Below, one piece after another: positions 1 through 9,126 of a DNA stretch of 64,000 nt. The notes beneath the pieces are model-generated. The model did not search any database. It had not been told where the DNA came from and saw only the letters and a list, made by a program, of their open reading frames with translations. The number at the start of each line of letters is the position of its first letter. Position 1 is the first letter of the stretch. The stretch covers positions 310,001 to 374,000 of the forward strand of contig CANMDF010000003.1 of assembly GCA_947496605.1 (NCBI GenBank). Direction: 5' to 3'. A program made the position numbers and the translations under genes. The DNA is from an uncultured Paracoccaceae bacterium (GTDB lineage: Bacteria; Pseudomonadota; Alphaproteobacteria; Rhodobacterales; Rhodobacteraceae).

Positions 1-539
1 ATCGCCGTCTTGCCGTCGGCACTGGTTCCAACCCCGTTACGAATAAAGCGCGACGTGCTGTCGACCAAAAACCGCGGATGCAGTGCACCGTCGATCACAA
101 GCATTGGACCAGACTGCGTGGCATCACGGCAAACGGCGGCGCGCGCTACAAAGTCTAGTGTCTCATACACTTGGGCGCTATCATCGTTGACGCAAAACAC
201 ACCATTGGGCAGCAGGCCAAAATTGCCGGGTCCCGCATTGGTGATCACCCGCATCGTCTCAACACCATCTTCGACATAATGTCCGACGGGCGACCGATCA
301 TCGTGGTACATGCCCGCGTTCATCGCAAATGCAAGGCGGTTCACATCGGGCAAATCCTCGATCGCACCAAAACCGCCTATGACCGCGCCATCTGCGTCTT
401 TGTGAAACAAGCTGAGGTTTTCAGAGGCGACATCAACCGTACAAGCCGTGTAACTGTCGCCCTGATAATCCACGTCTTCGCAGATCACCGCCGCCGCAGG
501 CACAGCCCAAAACAGCAGCAAGCCCGCAAGCCAGCGCAT
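1..539 (-). CDS. Phosphodiester glycosidase family (NAGPA/DUF2233-like) secreted protein, 3' end missing
   Basis: The gene runs off the left edge, so only the first 179 or so residues are visible. It begins with a signal peptide ([18 protein letters not shown]). The mature part contains FAMNAGMYHDDRSPVG, GPGNFGLLPNGVF and QSGPMLVIDG, the pattern of the NAGPA-like domain (DUF2233) found in exopolysaccharide-associated phosphodiester glycosidases. The likely place of action is the periplasm or outside the cell; the substrate is unknown. The ATG shares one base with the TAA stop of rbfA (TAATG), so translation is probably coupled to rbfA. Family is assigned by motif memory; the missing C-terminus prevents a check of the whole domain. 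Confidence 0.72.
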   Translation of the reverse strand, partial: MRWLAGLLLFWAVPAAAVICEDVDYQGDSYTACTVDVASENLSLFHKDADGAVIGGFGAIEDLPDVNRLAFAMNAGMYHDDRSPVGHYVEDGVETMRVITNAGPGNFGLLPNGVFCVNDDSAQVYETLDFVARAAVCRDATQSGPMLVIDGALHPRFLVDSTSRFIRNGVGTSADGKTA

Positions 540-943
540 TACTCTTCCAGATCCTGACGCACGTGTTTTTCCGCCAGCAACGCACGGGTGGCGTCAATCT
601 GATCGAACGTGCCGTCAATCTCAAATCGCAGTTCAGGGGCGAATTTCATTGATCCGCCTTTTACAACCAAATGTCGGATTTCATGGCGGTTACGCCGCAG
701 TGCCTCGAGCGCCTCTTGCTTGCCTTGTCCGCCAAGTGGCAACACAAATGCCGTTGCGATCCGCAAATCAGACGTCATGCGCACTTCACCCACCGTAATG
801 GACATACGTGCCAATTCATCATCATGCACGTCACCACGTTGCAGGACTTCGGAAAGTGTGCGGCGTATCACCTCGCCCACGCGCAACATGCGCTGTGATG
901 GGGCCTTGCCGTCTCGGTTCGAATTCTTTGCCATACTGCTCAT
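539..943 (-). CDS. rbfA: Ribosome-binding factor A
   Basis: A 134-aa protein of the usual size for RbfA, which binds the 30S subunit and helps mature the 5' end of 16S rRNA. Seen in the sequence: [19 protein letters not shown] near the N-terminus, then [29 protein letters not shown] and [14 protein letters not shown], all typical of the KH-like RbfA fold. A second in-frame ATG lies three codons downstream (MAKNSN) and could be the true start; neither has a strong Shine-Dalgarno. The gene is divergent from dapB, an arrangement common in Rhodobacterales, and its stop overlaps the start of the downstream glycosidase gene. Confidence 0.93.
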   Translation of the reverse strand: MSSMAKNSNRDGKAPSQRMLRVGEVIRRTLSEVLQRGDVHDDELARMSITVGEVRMTSDLRIATAFVLPLGGQGKQEALEALRRNRHEIRHLVVKGGSMKFAPELRFEIDGTFDQIDATRALLAEKHVRQDLEE

Positions 944-1030
944 TTAGTCGTTGCGACGCCCGATGCCAAGCAAGCCTTTGCGTCAGCGGCAAACTGGCGC
1001 TACATGAGGACCAGACAAAGGAACAAACAC

Positions 1031-1840
1031 ATGACAGACACACCGGGCATCGTGATCACTGGCGGATCAGGCCGCATGGGGCAAATGCTGATCAAATCAA
1101 TGCTGGCCTCCAATAAATGCCGTCTGGTCGGTGTGTTAGAACGGTCCGGCCATGACTGGATTGGCCAAGACATTGGCACGATGATGGGCGGGCAGCCTGC
1201 TGGCGTTCTTGTGACTGATGACGCTGTTGAGGTTTTTGCAAAAGCGCAGGCCGTGATCGACTTTACGGCACCCGCTGCGACGGTTGGGTTCGCCGGCCTC
1301 GCGGCGCAAGCGCGTGCCGTGCATGTGATTGGTACAACGGGGCTATCAGACGACGACCTGAAAGCGATCAACGCCGCCGCACGACATGCCGTGATCGTCC
1401 GGGCGGGTAACATGTCTTTGGGTGTGAACCTGCTGGTGCAGCTGACCAAGAAAGTCGCCGCCGCCTTGGATGAAGATTTCGACATTGAAGTGATCGAGGC
1501 GCATCACAATCAAAAGGTCGACGCGCCATCTGGCACTGCACTGATGCTGGGTGAAGCCGCCGCCGAAGGGCGCGGTGTTGTCCTGACAGACGTCAGCGAC
1601 AGTGGTCGCGACGGGATCACCGGTGCCCGCAAAAAGGGTGATATCGGGTTTAGCGCTATTCGTGGCGGGGACATTGTGGGGGAACATGATGTGCTTTTTG
1701 CTGCTGCCGGTGAACGGATTGTCTTGCGCCATATTGCAACAGACCGTGCTGTCTTTGTGCGGGGTGCACTGAAAGCCGCGCTTTGGGGGCAAGACAAGAA
1801 ACCCGGTGAATACGACATGATGGATGTGCTTGGCATTTAA
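1031..1840 (+). CDS. dapB: 4-hydroxy-tetrahydrodipicolinate reductase
   Basis: DapB (269 aa) reduces 4-hydroxy-tetrahydrodipicolinate with NAD(P)H in the lysine and diaminopimelate pathway. The nucleotide-binding loop [10 protein letters not shown] is at the N-terminus. The signature [15 protein letters not shown], with the catalytic His pair and Lys, lies in the middle, and [13 protein letters not shown] is also diagnostic. I use ATG 1031, which has an AAAGGA-like Shine-Dalgarno about 8 bases upstream; an upstream in-frame ATG at 1004 would add nine basic residues with no family support. rpiB follows after 29 bases, probably in the same transcript. Confidence 0.96.
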   Translation: MTDTPGIVITGGSGRMGQMLIKSMLASNKCRLVGVLERSGHDWIGQDIGTMMGGQPAGVLVTDDAVEVFAKAQAVIDFTAPAATVGFAGLAAQARAVHVIGTTGLSDDDLKAINAAARHAVIVRAGNMSLGVNLLVQLTKKVAAALDEDFDIEVIEAHHNQKVDAPSGTALMLGEAAAEGRGVVLTDVSDSGRDGITGARKKGDIGFSAIRGGDIVGEHDVLFAAAGERIVLRHIATDRAVFVRGALKAALWGQDKKPGEYDMMDVLGI

Positions 1841-1869
1841 GCCAACGACATAGAGACAGGACCCAGACA

Positions 1870-2316
1870 ATGACCAACAAACGCATCGTGCTTTCCAGCG
1901 ATCATGCCGCAATTGAACTGCGCCAAAAGATTGCCGATCACATCAAGACAAAGGGCTGGGAACCAGTCGACATCGGCCCCAAGACGCCGGAAAGCACACA
2001 TTATCCGGCACATGGCGAAGCCGCCGCGCGACGCGTTGCTGATGGGGATTGCGCGCTGGGGATTATCCTGTGTGGCACTGGCCAAGGCATCATGATGGCA
2101 GCCAATAAGGTCAAGGGTATACGCTGCGGAGTGTGCTCGGATGTGTTTTCAGCCCAAATGATCCGCGAGCACAACGATGCAAACATGCTGTCGATGGGTG
2201 CGCGGGTGATCGATGACGCCGCGGCACTGCAAATCGTCGATGCTTTTGTTGATGCGACATTCGAAGGCGGCCGCCATGGAACGCGGGTCGATATGATCAA
2301 AGCAATCGAGGCTTAA
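1870..2316 (+). CDS. rpiB: Ribose-5-phosphate isomerase B
   Basis: A 148-aa RpiB/LacAB-family isomerase interconverting ribose 5-phosphate and ribulose 5-phosphate in the pentose phosphate pathway. Motifs seen: SSDHAAIELRQ at the N-terminus, ILCGTGQGIMMAANK holding the catalytic Cys, and REHNDANMLSMGARV near the C-terminal third. Length matches the family. It lies 29 bases downstream of dapB on the same strand and is likely cotranscribed. Some members of this family act on other aldoses (for example allose or erythrulose phosphates), which cannot be excluded from sequence alone. Confidence 0.93.
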   Translation: MTNKRIVLSSDHAAIELRQKIADHIKTKGWEPVDIGPKTPESTHYPAHGEAAARRVADGDCALGIILCGTGQGIMMAANKVKGIRCGVCSDVFSAQMIREHNDANMLSMGARVIDDAAALQIVDAFVDATFEGGRHGTRVDMIKAIEA

Positions 2317-2425
2317 GGTCCTATCAGTCAAAAACCGCTGACGCACTGAAGGCAAGATCATACAAGTGAACCAACCGGCCATTTGCTGCGTATAAACGAT
2401 TATCTTGTCAGCGACGGTGAGCCCG

Positions 2426-2788
2426 ATGAAATACGCGATCCTCTCTTTGATCTTTGCCACTGCCGCAGCACCTGCCGTGGCCGATAGCTATGTTCCTGTT
2501 AAGGACAAGGCGACGTTCTTGTCTCTAATCGAAGGCAAAGAGCTGCGTAACTTCCTTTACGGGGTCCGCCTGAATGTCTTTGCAAATGGCCAGATTGATG
2601 GCTCTGCAATCGGGTGGGACATCGCCGGTAACTGGACATGGGAAGACGGCTATTTCTGTCGCGAAATGAGCTGGGGTGGCGACCCGATCCCTTACAACTG
2701 TCAACTGGTGGAAGCGCGTGGTGATAGTCGGGTGCGGTTTACGGTTGATCAGGGTGCAGGCGACTCAGCGTCTTTCCGGCTGCAATAG
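2426..2788 (+). CDS. Small secreted hypothetical protein
   Basis: A 120-aa protein with a clear signal peptide (MKYAILSLIFATAAAPAVAD). The mature part is about 100 residues with KATFLSLIEGKELRN, GWDIAGNWTWEDGYFCREMSWGG and YNCQLVE, suggesting a small beta-rich domain with two cysteines that could form a disulfide. I recall similar short secreted proteins in Rhodobacterales, sometimes mislabelled dihydrodipicolinate reductase because they sit near dapB; no reductase motif is present here. ATG 2426 is chosen because the signal peptide starts there; a TTG at 2405 would add seven residues. Function unknown. Confidence 0.75.
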   Translation: MKYAILSLIFATAAAPAVADSYVPVKDKATFLSLIEGKELRNFLYGVRLNVFANGQIDGSAIGWDIAGNWTWEDGYFCREMSWGGDPIPYNCQLVEARGDSRVRFTVDQGAGDSASFRLQ

Positions 2789-2956
2789 ACGGTTCTTTTT
2801 GGGCAAACCTCTCGCGATATTCAGCACGACCTGTTTGAAGGTCTCTGCCTGGCCAAGATGCAAGGTCGCCCGGTTTGAGCGGCCATTCAAAGGGAGCTTT
2901 TTTCGATCGGCCCGCGCTTTTGGCCAGCTTTAAGTGCGGCGGATGGCACCGCCAGA

Positions 2957-5900
2957 TCAATAATCGCGTTCAAAGAACACACCCACACTCGTCTCACCAT
3001 CCTGATCGACGCTGCCTTTAGCCGTGACTTCGTTGGTGATGTCGAGGTTTAGGTTGATCTCAGTCTCGCCCGTGCTTGTCACTGTGACATCGGTATAGAC
3101 GTTTTCAGACAGATAGGCGCCTGCGCGGACCGCCGCATTGCCCTCATCGTCAGTGGTGACATCAAAATCATCTAGACCGATGTTTTCCCGCAAGCTATTC
3201 AAAGCACCGCCACCACGGCCCGCAAGTGTGCTGATCGCGGATGCGAGTTGCACGGCTTGCAAAGGGCTGATGCTTTCAAGGTCACGACCAAAGATCAGCT
3301 GCGACAGCACCTCATCTTGTGGCAATTCGGGAATAGACAGGAAACTGACCTCAGGGGCACCAGCAGGTCCCTCGACGACGATGCTGATCACCGTGCCTGT
3401 GTCCGTTTCTGTGGTAGCGACCAGTCGGATAAAGGGATCGAATTCGCCTTGAAGCGTGGCAGTTCCCTCATCCAGCTCAAAGCGCTGTTGCAGGATATCA
3501 ATCCGGCCACGGACCAAAGCGAAACGCCCAACTGGAATGACATTCGCCGTTGTTCCACCGATCGTGAGCCGCCCGCCCAGTTCAGCATCAAGACCCCTGC
3601 CGCGAATGAATATCCGTGAAGGCGCATTAATCACAATATCCAAAGGAAACGCGCGTCCGCCGCCGCCGCTTTCCTGATCTTCGTTACTGCCCAATAGTCC
3701 GGCACGCGCCAAGGTTTGTCGGACTGCAGCGGATGGACCGATATGGGTGACATCCGGCAAGGCGCCGAGTGAACTTATCGATGACGATGGCACCTGCACA
3801 TCAGTCTGTCCGAGTTCCAGTCTGCCTGAAATCCGCGCACCGCCTTGCAACGGGCCGTTCAAATTGATGGCGCCCCCGATCCGCGAAGAATAAAGCTCTG
3901 GGTCTTGCAAAACCACATCATTCAAAGCGACCGTAATATCCGCTTGATTGCTGCCACTTAGGGCCACAGGACCGTTGATGCTGATGCTGCCGCCACTTTC
4001 GACACGGGTGTTCAAATTGATCTGCGCATTGCCGTTTGTCAGACGGACTTCACCACCGATATCCGTCAGCGCCTCGCCCAGATTAGGCGCGGCCAAACGT
4101 CCGTTTGAAAACGTCACATTGCCACTAAGAGATGTCACTGCGGCAGGCCCGTTCAGGTTCAAATCAAAGTTCGCCAAGCCGCTCAAGCGGCGCGGATCAA
4201 GTGCTGCGTTCGCCAAGGCCAAAGGTGCGCTGCCATCTACATCTATGGCAAGGTTCCCGTCTTGCCCAATTTCGCCCACAATATTGGCGGCCAATCCACC
4301 CGGTCCTGTCCCGGTCGCATCAATCCCCCAGTTCCCATCCTCATCCAGCGACGCCGCACCTCTGGCGCGGACAGGTCCACTGATTTGATCAGTCAGTACA
4401 CCCACATCGCGCAAACTGGCGTTAAAGCGGCCTTGGCCAAATCCAGCGGCACCATTCAATGCGCCAACGATAGAAACTTCGCGCGTGGAAACCTCAAGCG
4501 TGCGCAGCTGCAAGACAGCATCCTCTAAGCCAATAGTTGCGTTGATCCGCCCCGTTCCGGCAAGCAACGGGTCAAGGGTCGGGTTCCCGATGGATAAATC
4601 CTCACTGCGCAAGCTGATCTGGCTATCAAAACGGCTCAGGTCGGGCAGAACGCTGCCAGCCGCACTGAGATCAATGCTGCCCGCCACTGGCTGCCCGATC
4701 AATGTGGCATAAGTCGCAAGGCTGGCAATTTCTGCAGTTAGCTCACCTGTGAGCTCGCGGTCATTCACCGGCGAGGCGACACGCGCTATCAAGCCAACGT
4801 CTGTGCCGGGACCACGCACACGCAGGTCGACATCGGTTGCATCATCCGGTGCGGGTACGGCGTCAAGATCAACCGTGATCGGTCCATTCAAGCTTGGGTC
4901 CAACAGTGCTGCATCATTGATACGGAACACCAAATCAGCGGTGTTTGATCCGTCCAGTGAAAGCCTCGCATCACCGCGCAAAGACATCGCAGGCGTGACA
5001 AGATTCAACCCACTCAGGCCGAAATCTGCGACGCTCAGTCTGCTGACCTCGGCCGTGAAAGCGCCATCCCCTGCAAGAAACGGATCGACGCGATCAATAC
5101 CAGTCACAAGGTCCTGTGTCTCACCGATGAGGTTCACGTCAAAACGCTGCCCATCACCCAGCAGGACACCGTTTGCCGTCAGTGCAATGGCACCTGACAA
5201 AGGTTGCCCGGCGAGATCGGCATAACGCGTCAGATCCCGAATTTCGGTCGAGATTTCCGCGTTGATCGTCTGCCCTTCTTCGGCGGGGCTGACCGTCCCA
5301 TTCGTCGCGAATGTCGCAGCAGGTGCCGTGCCATTCAACGTGAATGCGATCGTGCCGTCGCTATCCTGCACAACATCGCCCGACACAGCAGCAGGCCCTG
5401 ACAGTTCTGGCAGCACCAATGCAATATCGCGCAGGCTTGCATTCAATCGCGCGGCAGCCCCGTCACTTGTCAGATCGGCATTCGCCCGCACACTTGCGGC
5501 ATCAGTCTGAACGCGCAGGTTTTCAAGACGGGTGCCATCACCGTCACGCACTGCGTTCGCGGCGATTGTTCCGGTCCCCACCAGAATACGGTCAGCCTCT
5601 GGGATACCGATCGACAGATCACTGGTTTCACCCGTGAGAACGACATCAAACAACCCGTTCAAGGGGGTCGCATTTGCCAAAACAGCAATCTCGGCACCAC
5701 CCCCAAGGTCTTGACCAATCAAAGTCGCAAAACGGGACAACCCTGCAATTTCAGCAGTCAGATTGACCTTGGTCTGGAACCCATTGTCAGGTCCAGCGAT
5801 CGTCGCTTGCGCCTGCGCTTCCAATCCAGCGCCGCTCAGCGTCAGTCTTGAAATCTCCGTCGGTTTATCTTCAGCTCGAGAGACGACCAAAACGCCAACG

Positions 5901-7207
5901 ATTTCATTGCCGAATGCTTCGGTCGCGCCTGCATCATTCAGTTGCAGTCCTGTTGCACCATACTCTAATTCGGCGGTAATCAGCCCCTCTTGCGCGCCAT
6001 CTCCGTTGCGCAGGACACCACCACCTTCAAGGCTGAGTTGAGCAATACCAAGACCCGGACGATCAAACCCATCAATCGCAACATCAGCACGCCATGTGTC
6101 CGAGAGAGACGCATCGAAAAAGATAGTCAGGTCCATCCCATCAACAAAGGTCCGTGGGCCCGTCAGCGGCAGCAATACAGGTTCATTCCCTAACGGCGTG
6201 ATACCACCAGTCAGATCAATCAGGTCCGGCCAGCCGGCAGAGCCAAACTTTACCGACCCGTTCAACGAAACACGGCCCGCGTCCAAGGTCAGCCGTGACA
6301 CATCAACACGACCATCTGCTGCCTGCACAATATCCGCGACAAGCGTTGCATCATTGCCAAAAAAGCCTTGGTATTCTGGCGCGAACAGCGGGGAAATATC
6401 CCCGCCTATATCAAGGCTGATTTGCTGATCACCCTCTGCGTCCTTTAACCCAAACGTACCGTTTAGCCGGTCTTCCCCTGCTGTCGCGATGGCGATTGTG
6501 GCCTCGAAATCGTCCAGCGGCGCGCTGCCCTCAACACTCAGTCTGAGAGATGGTCGCCCCGGCAAATCGATCAGGCGTGCAGCGATGCCGTCTGGCCCTT
6601 CTTCAAGGTTCAACAACAGATCAAGCAGGCGCGTCTCATTCACAAAACTGCCATTGATCTCAAAGATGCCAGCCTTATCGCCCAAGCGTTCAGCAATCAC
6701 ATTGGCGCTGCCCTCGCCGTCACCCAGTTGAGCAGACCCTGTAAGCGACACAGCGATCTCTTCGCCCAAGAACACCTCTCCCAACTCGACCCGATCAATA
6801 CGAAGCTGATCAAGGGCGACGCTGACAGGCAGTTCGGGCAGTGCAAAGGGAGTGGCCTCAGGTGATGGCGCCGTGTCCTCTGACAGCGGTGGACGGGTCA
6901 CGATAATGCGTGCTGCACTGAGTTCTTGCACATCGATCGCGCCACGCAATAACGCGCTGCGGTTCCAACTGAGGACAATGTCCTCAAGTGTGAGCCAGAT
7001 ACCTTCAGCATCTGCAATCGTCAGTACGTCAATTGTGGCCTCAGAGCTAAGCGCACCTTGAAAGCCCAGCACATTGACCTCACGCCCAGCGCCGGAAAGG
7101 TTATCTTCGATCAGTTCTGTCAGATAGCCTTTGTCTTCGTCTTCCTGCGTTTGCGCGACCGCTGAAAACGGTATCATGCACAGCGCACTTATGATCAGGA
7201 ACCGCAT
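2957..7207 (-). CDS. tamB: Translocation and assembly module inner-membrane component TamB
   Basis: A 1416-aa protein starting with a signal anchor (MRFLIISALCMIPFSAVAQ), followed by over a thousand residues of repeated beta strands predicted to form the long periplasmic groove of AsmA/TamB-type lipid-transfer and barrel-assembly proteins. The C-terminal 300 or so residues carry the DUF490/TamB domain (VRGRIDILQQRFELDEGTA, SFLSIPELPQDEVLSQLIFG, GAYLSENVYTDV) and end in FFERDY. ATG 7207 overlaps the TGA of tamA by one base (TGATG), so the two are translationally coupled and act together in outer-membrane protein assembly. An in-frame TTG one codon upstream is less likely as start. Confidence 0.95.
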   Translation of the reverse strand: MRFLIISALCMIPFSAVAQTQEDEDKGYLTELIEDNLSGAGREVNVLGFQGALSSEATIDVLTIADAEGIWLTLEDIVLSWNRSALLRGAIDVQELSAARIIVTRPPLSEDTAPSPEATPFALPELPVSVALDQLRIDRVELGEVFLGEEIAVSLTGSAQLGDGEGSANVIAERLGDKAGIFEINGSFVNETRLLDLLLNLEEGPDGIAARLIDLPGRPSLRLSVEGSAPLDDFEATIAIATAGEDRLNGTFGLKDAEGDQQISLDIGGDISPLFAPEYQGFFGNDATLVADIVQAADGRVDVSRLTLDAGRVSLNGSVKFGSAGWPDLIDLTGGITPLGNEPVLLPLTGPRTFVDGMDLTIFFDASLSDTWRADVAIDGFDRPGLGIAQLSLEGGGVLRNGDGAQEGLITAELEYGATGLQLNDAGATEAFGNEIVGVLVVSRAEDKPTEISRLTLSGAGLEAQAQATIAGPDNGFQTKVNLTAEIAGLSRFATLIGQDLGGGAEIAVLANATPLNGLFDVVLTGETSDLSIGIPEADRILVGTGTIAANAVRDGDGTRLENLRVQTDAASVRANADLTSDGAAARLNASLRDIALVLPELSGPAAVSGDVVQDSDGTIAFTLNGTAPAATFATNGTVSPAEEGQTINAEISTEIRDLTRYADLAGQPLSGAIALTANGVLLGDGQRFDVNLIGETQDLVTGIDRVDPFLAGDGAFTAEVSRLSVADFGLSGLNLVTPAMSLRGDARLSLDGSNTADLVFRINDAALLDPSLNGPITVDLDAVPAPDDATDVDLRVRGPGTDVGLIARVASPVNDRELTGELTAEIASLATYATLIGQPVAGSIDLSAAGSVLPDLSRFDSQISLRSEDLSIGNPTLDPLLAGTGRINATIGLEDAVLQLRTLEVSTREVSIVGALNGAAGFGQGRFNASLRDVGVLTDQISGPVRARGAASLDEDGNWGIDATGTGPGGLAANIVGEIGQDGNLAIDVDGSAPLALANAALDPRRLSGLANFDLNLNGPAAVTSLSGNVTFSNGRLAAPNLGEALTDIGGEVRLTNGNAQINLNTRVESGGSISINGPVALSGSNQADITVALNDVVLQDPELYSSRIGGAINLNGPLQGGARISGRLELGQTDVQVPSSSISSLGALPDVTHIGPSAAVRQTLARAGLLGSNEDQESGGGGRAFPLDIVINAPSRIFIRGRGLDAELGGRLTIGGTTANVIPVGRFALVRGRIDILQQRFELDEGTATLQGEFDPFIRLVATTETDTGTVISIVVEGPAGAPEVSFLSIPELPQDEVLSQLIFGRDLESISPLQAVQLASAISTLAGRGGGALNSLRENIGLDDFDVTTDDEGNAAVRAGAYLSENVYTDVTVTSTGETEINLNLDITNEVTAKGSVDQDGETSVGVFFERDY

Positions 7208-8976
7208 CAAAACGCTTGTCCAATTCCGATGTAGACCTGCAGACTACCGCCTGCATCATCACCGCTTGCAGGCGTGCCAAGATCAAGACGAATAGGGCCA
7301 ATGCCAGTATTGTAGCGCAATCCGATCCCTGCCCCTGCATGCCATTCCGCGTCTTCGCCGGGCGTCGCCGTCGCCCCGACTTGGCCAAAATCGTAAAAGC
7401 CCACAAGCGAGATTTCGTCGCGGACAGCATAACGCGCTTCCAATTGCGCACCGACAAAGGATGTACCACCCGTCGTCACGGTCTCAGACCCTTCAACTGT
7501 ATCGATGCCTAACGATTGGTAAGGCTGTCCCCGCACCGATCCGCCGCCGCCTGAGAAGAACAGAAAATCCGCAGGCGCTTCGGTCAAACTTGCACCCACG
7601 ACGCTTCCTACCAATGTGCGACCCGCCAGCGTCAACTTTTCGCTTTCACCGACAGTCAAATATCCGCGCAAATCACTATAGAACCGTGCGCCGCTGATAT
7701 CGCCATCGGTGCTAACAAAAGGTGTTCCGGTCAGATCGATAAAGTAACCAGACTTGGCATCAGAGGGGACATCACGCCGATCCAATGTCGCATCCAGCGG
7801 CAGGGTAAAAAGCGTATATTCGCGCGTTTCCAGCTCTGTTTCTTCGCGTGCACGCAAAACGCCAACACCAGCCCGCACAGTAAGGTCTTCGGTTAGAATA
7901 CGCGAAAAACCCGTCTCAAACGATATCTTGTCTAGCAAGAATTCCGGTTCATCTTCGCGCGAAATCTCACCGGACAAATAGTAATCAGTGTCCGGCCCAA
8001 AGGTTGCGGGGCGCGTGAATGTGGCACCCAATCTGTAGTCGATACCGCCGGTCTCACCTGAAATGCCCGATATCTCGGCATCAGCGCGGAACCGTTCCGC
8101 GCCACCAAGAAAGTTACGGTGGAGCCAGAACGTCGACAGCGTTAACCCTTCAATCGTCGACAACTCAATACCAAAACCAATGCGGCGCGGTTTGGCCTCG
8201 GATAACTGAGCATTGATAGGCAACGTATCATTCGGACCAATTTCATCGCCTTCAGTCAATGCGACACTTGAAAAAGTTCCAGTCCTACGCAGACGACGTT
8301 CTGCAGCCTCAACGGCTTGCGGTGAAAAGACTTCACCGACAGGCAGCCCTGCAATTTGGCGCACGCGGCTATCATCGACGTTTTCGCTTCCGGAGACCCC
8401 CAGCGGACCAAACCGCAAGCGGGGCCCTGTATCCAATGCAACGGATACATCCAGCTTCGCATCTGCATGGCGGGCGACAATTGACTGATTAGCGACACGC
8501 ACTTTGGCATATCCGAGGTCACGCCAACTGCTGATCCCAGAGGCTACACCCGCCTGAATACGGTCGGTCCTTGCTGTGCGGCGTGATTCAAGGTCTTCAG
8601 ATGGCACGAATTCCGGCGGAAGCGGCGCAATATCAATGTTGCCAAAGGTAAACCGACGCCCCGGGTCGACACGGATGACAACCTCATCGATGCTCTGAGG
8701 GGCTGCCAAAGGCGCAATATTGGATGCCTCGACCCCATCAACGGTGATCGAAACAGTTCCACCATAAAAACCCGCTGAATAAAGCGCTGTGAGCAGGCGC
8801 AGATAGTCTGCCCGCGCGGCTGCGATGTAGTCCTGCGGGACCGCGTCGTCTTCAAGCGATCGCAACAATGATGCCTCATTCAAAGCACCGCGCGCTGAAC
8901 CTGAAACCAAACGCACGTCTTGCGCCGCACCTTGGGTCGCGCAAAAAATCATCACCGTGCACAAACGCTTTAACAT
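7207..8976 (-). CDS. tamA: Translocation and assembly module outer-membrane component TamA (BamA/Omp85 family)
   Basis: A 589-aa Omp85-superfamily protein. It has a signal peptide (MLKRLCTVMIFCATQGAAQ), then POTRA-like domains over roughly residues 20-270 (for example RVDPGRRFTFGNI and GLPVGEVFSPQAVEAAERRLR), and a C-terminal 16-strand-type barrel ending in a strand with terminal Phe (YIGIGQAF). LAGRTLVGSVVG and SVRGQPYQSLGID correspond to the conserved late-barrel region, the latter to the VRGY/F-type loop-6 motif. A GGAGG Shine-Dalgarno precedes ATG 8976. It is the first gene of the tamA-tamB operon and probably works with TamB in inserting outer-membrane proteins. Confidence 0.94.
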   Translation of the reverse strand: MLKRLCTVMIFCATQGAAQDVRLVSGSARGALNEASLLRSLEDDAVPQDYIAAARADYLRLLTALYSAGFYGGTVSITVDGVEASNIAPLAAPQSIDEVVIRVDPGRRFTFGNIDIAPLPPEFVPSEDLESRRTARTDRIQAGVASGISSWRDLGYAKVRVANQSIVARHADAKLDVSVALDTGPRLRFGPLGVSGSENVDDSRVRQIAGLPVGEVFSPQAVEAAERRLRRTGTFSSVALTEGDEIGPNDTLPINAQLSEAKPRRIGFGIELSTIEGLTLSTFWLHRNFLGGAERFRADAEISGISGETGGIDYRLGATFTRPATFGPDTDYYLSGEISREDEPEFLLDKISFETGFSRILTEDLTVRAGVGVLRAREETELETREYTLFTLPLDATLDRRDVPSDAKSGYFIDLTGTPFVSTDGDISGARFYSDLRGYLTVGESEKLTLAGRTLVGSVVGASLTEAPADFLFFSGGGGSVRGQPYQSLGIDTVEGSETVTTGGTSFVGAQLEARYAVRDEISLVGFYDFGQVGATATPGEDAEWHAGAGIGLRYNTGIGPIRLDLGTPASGDDAGGSLQVYIGIGQAF

Positions 8977-9126
8977 CTAGAACTGCGCCTCCTACGGCTT
9001 ACAACGCAATCAACCAAGTCTGCGTCCCAGACATTTATCTGGCCCGATTCAGATTTACCAATCACTTCGCCAAGATGCGTCGTTTTTGTACTATGTCATG
9101 CCAGTGCCAGCAGATATATTGGGACT

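Noticed and set aside
3138-7061. Many long plus-strand ORFs opposite tamB
   Set aside because: They are antisense shadows produced by codon bias of the 1416-codon tamB gene; none has a family signature.
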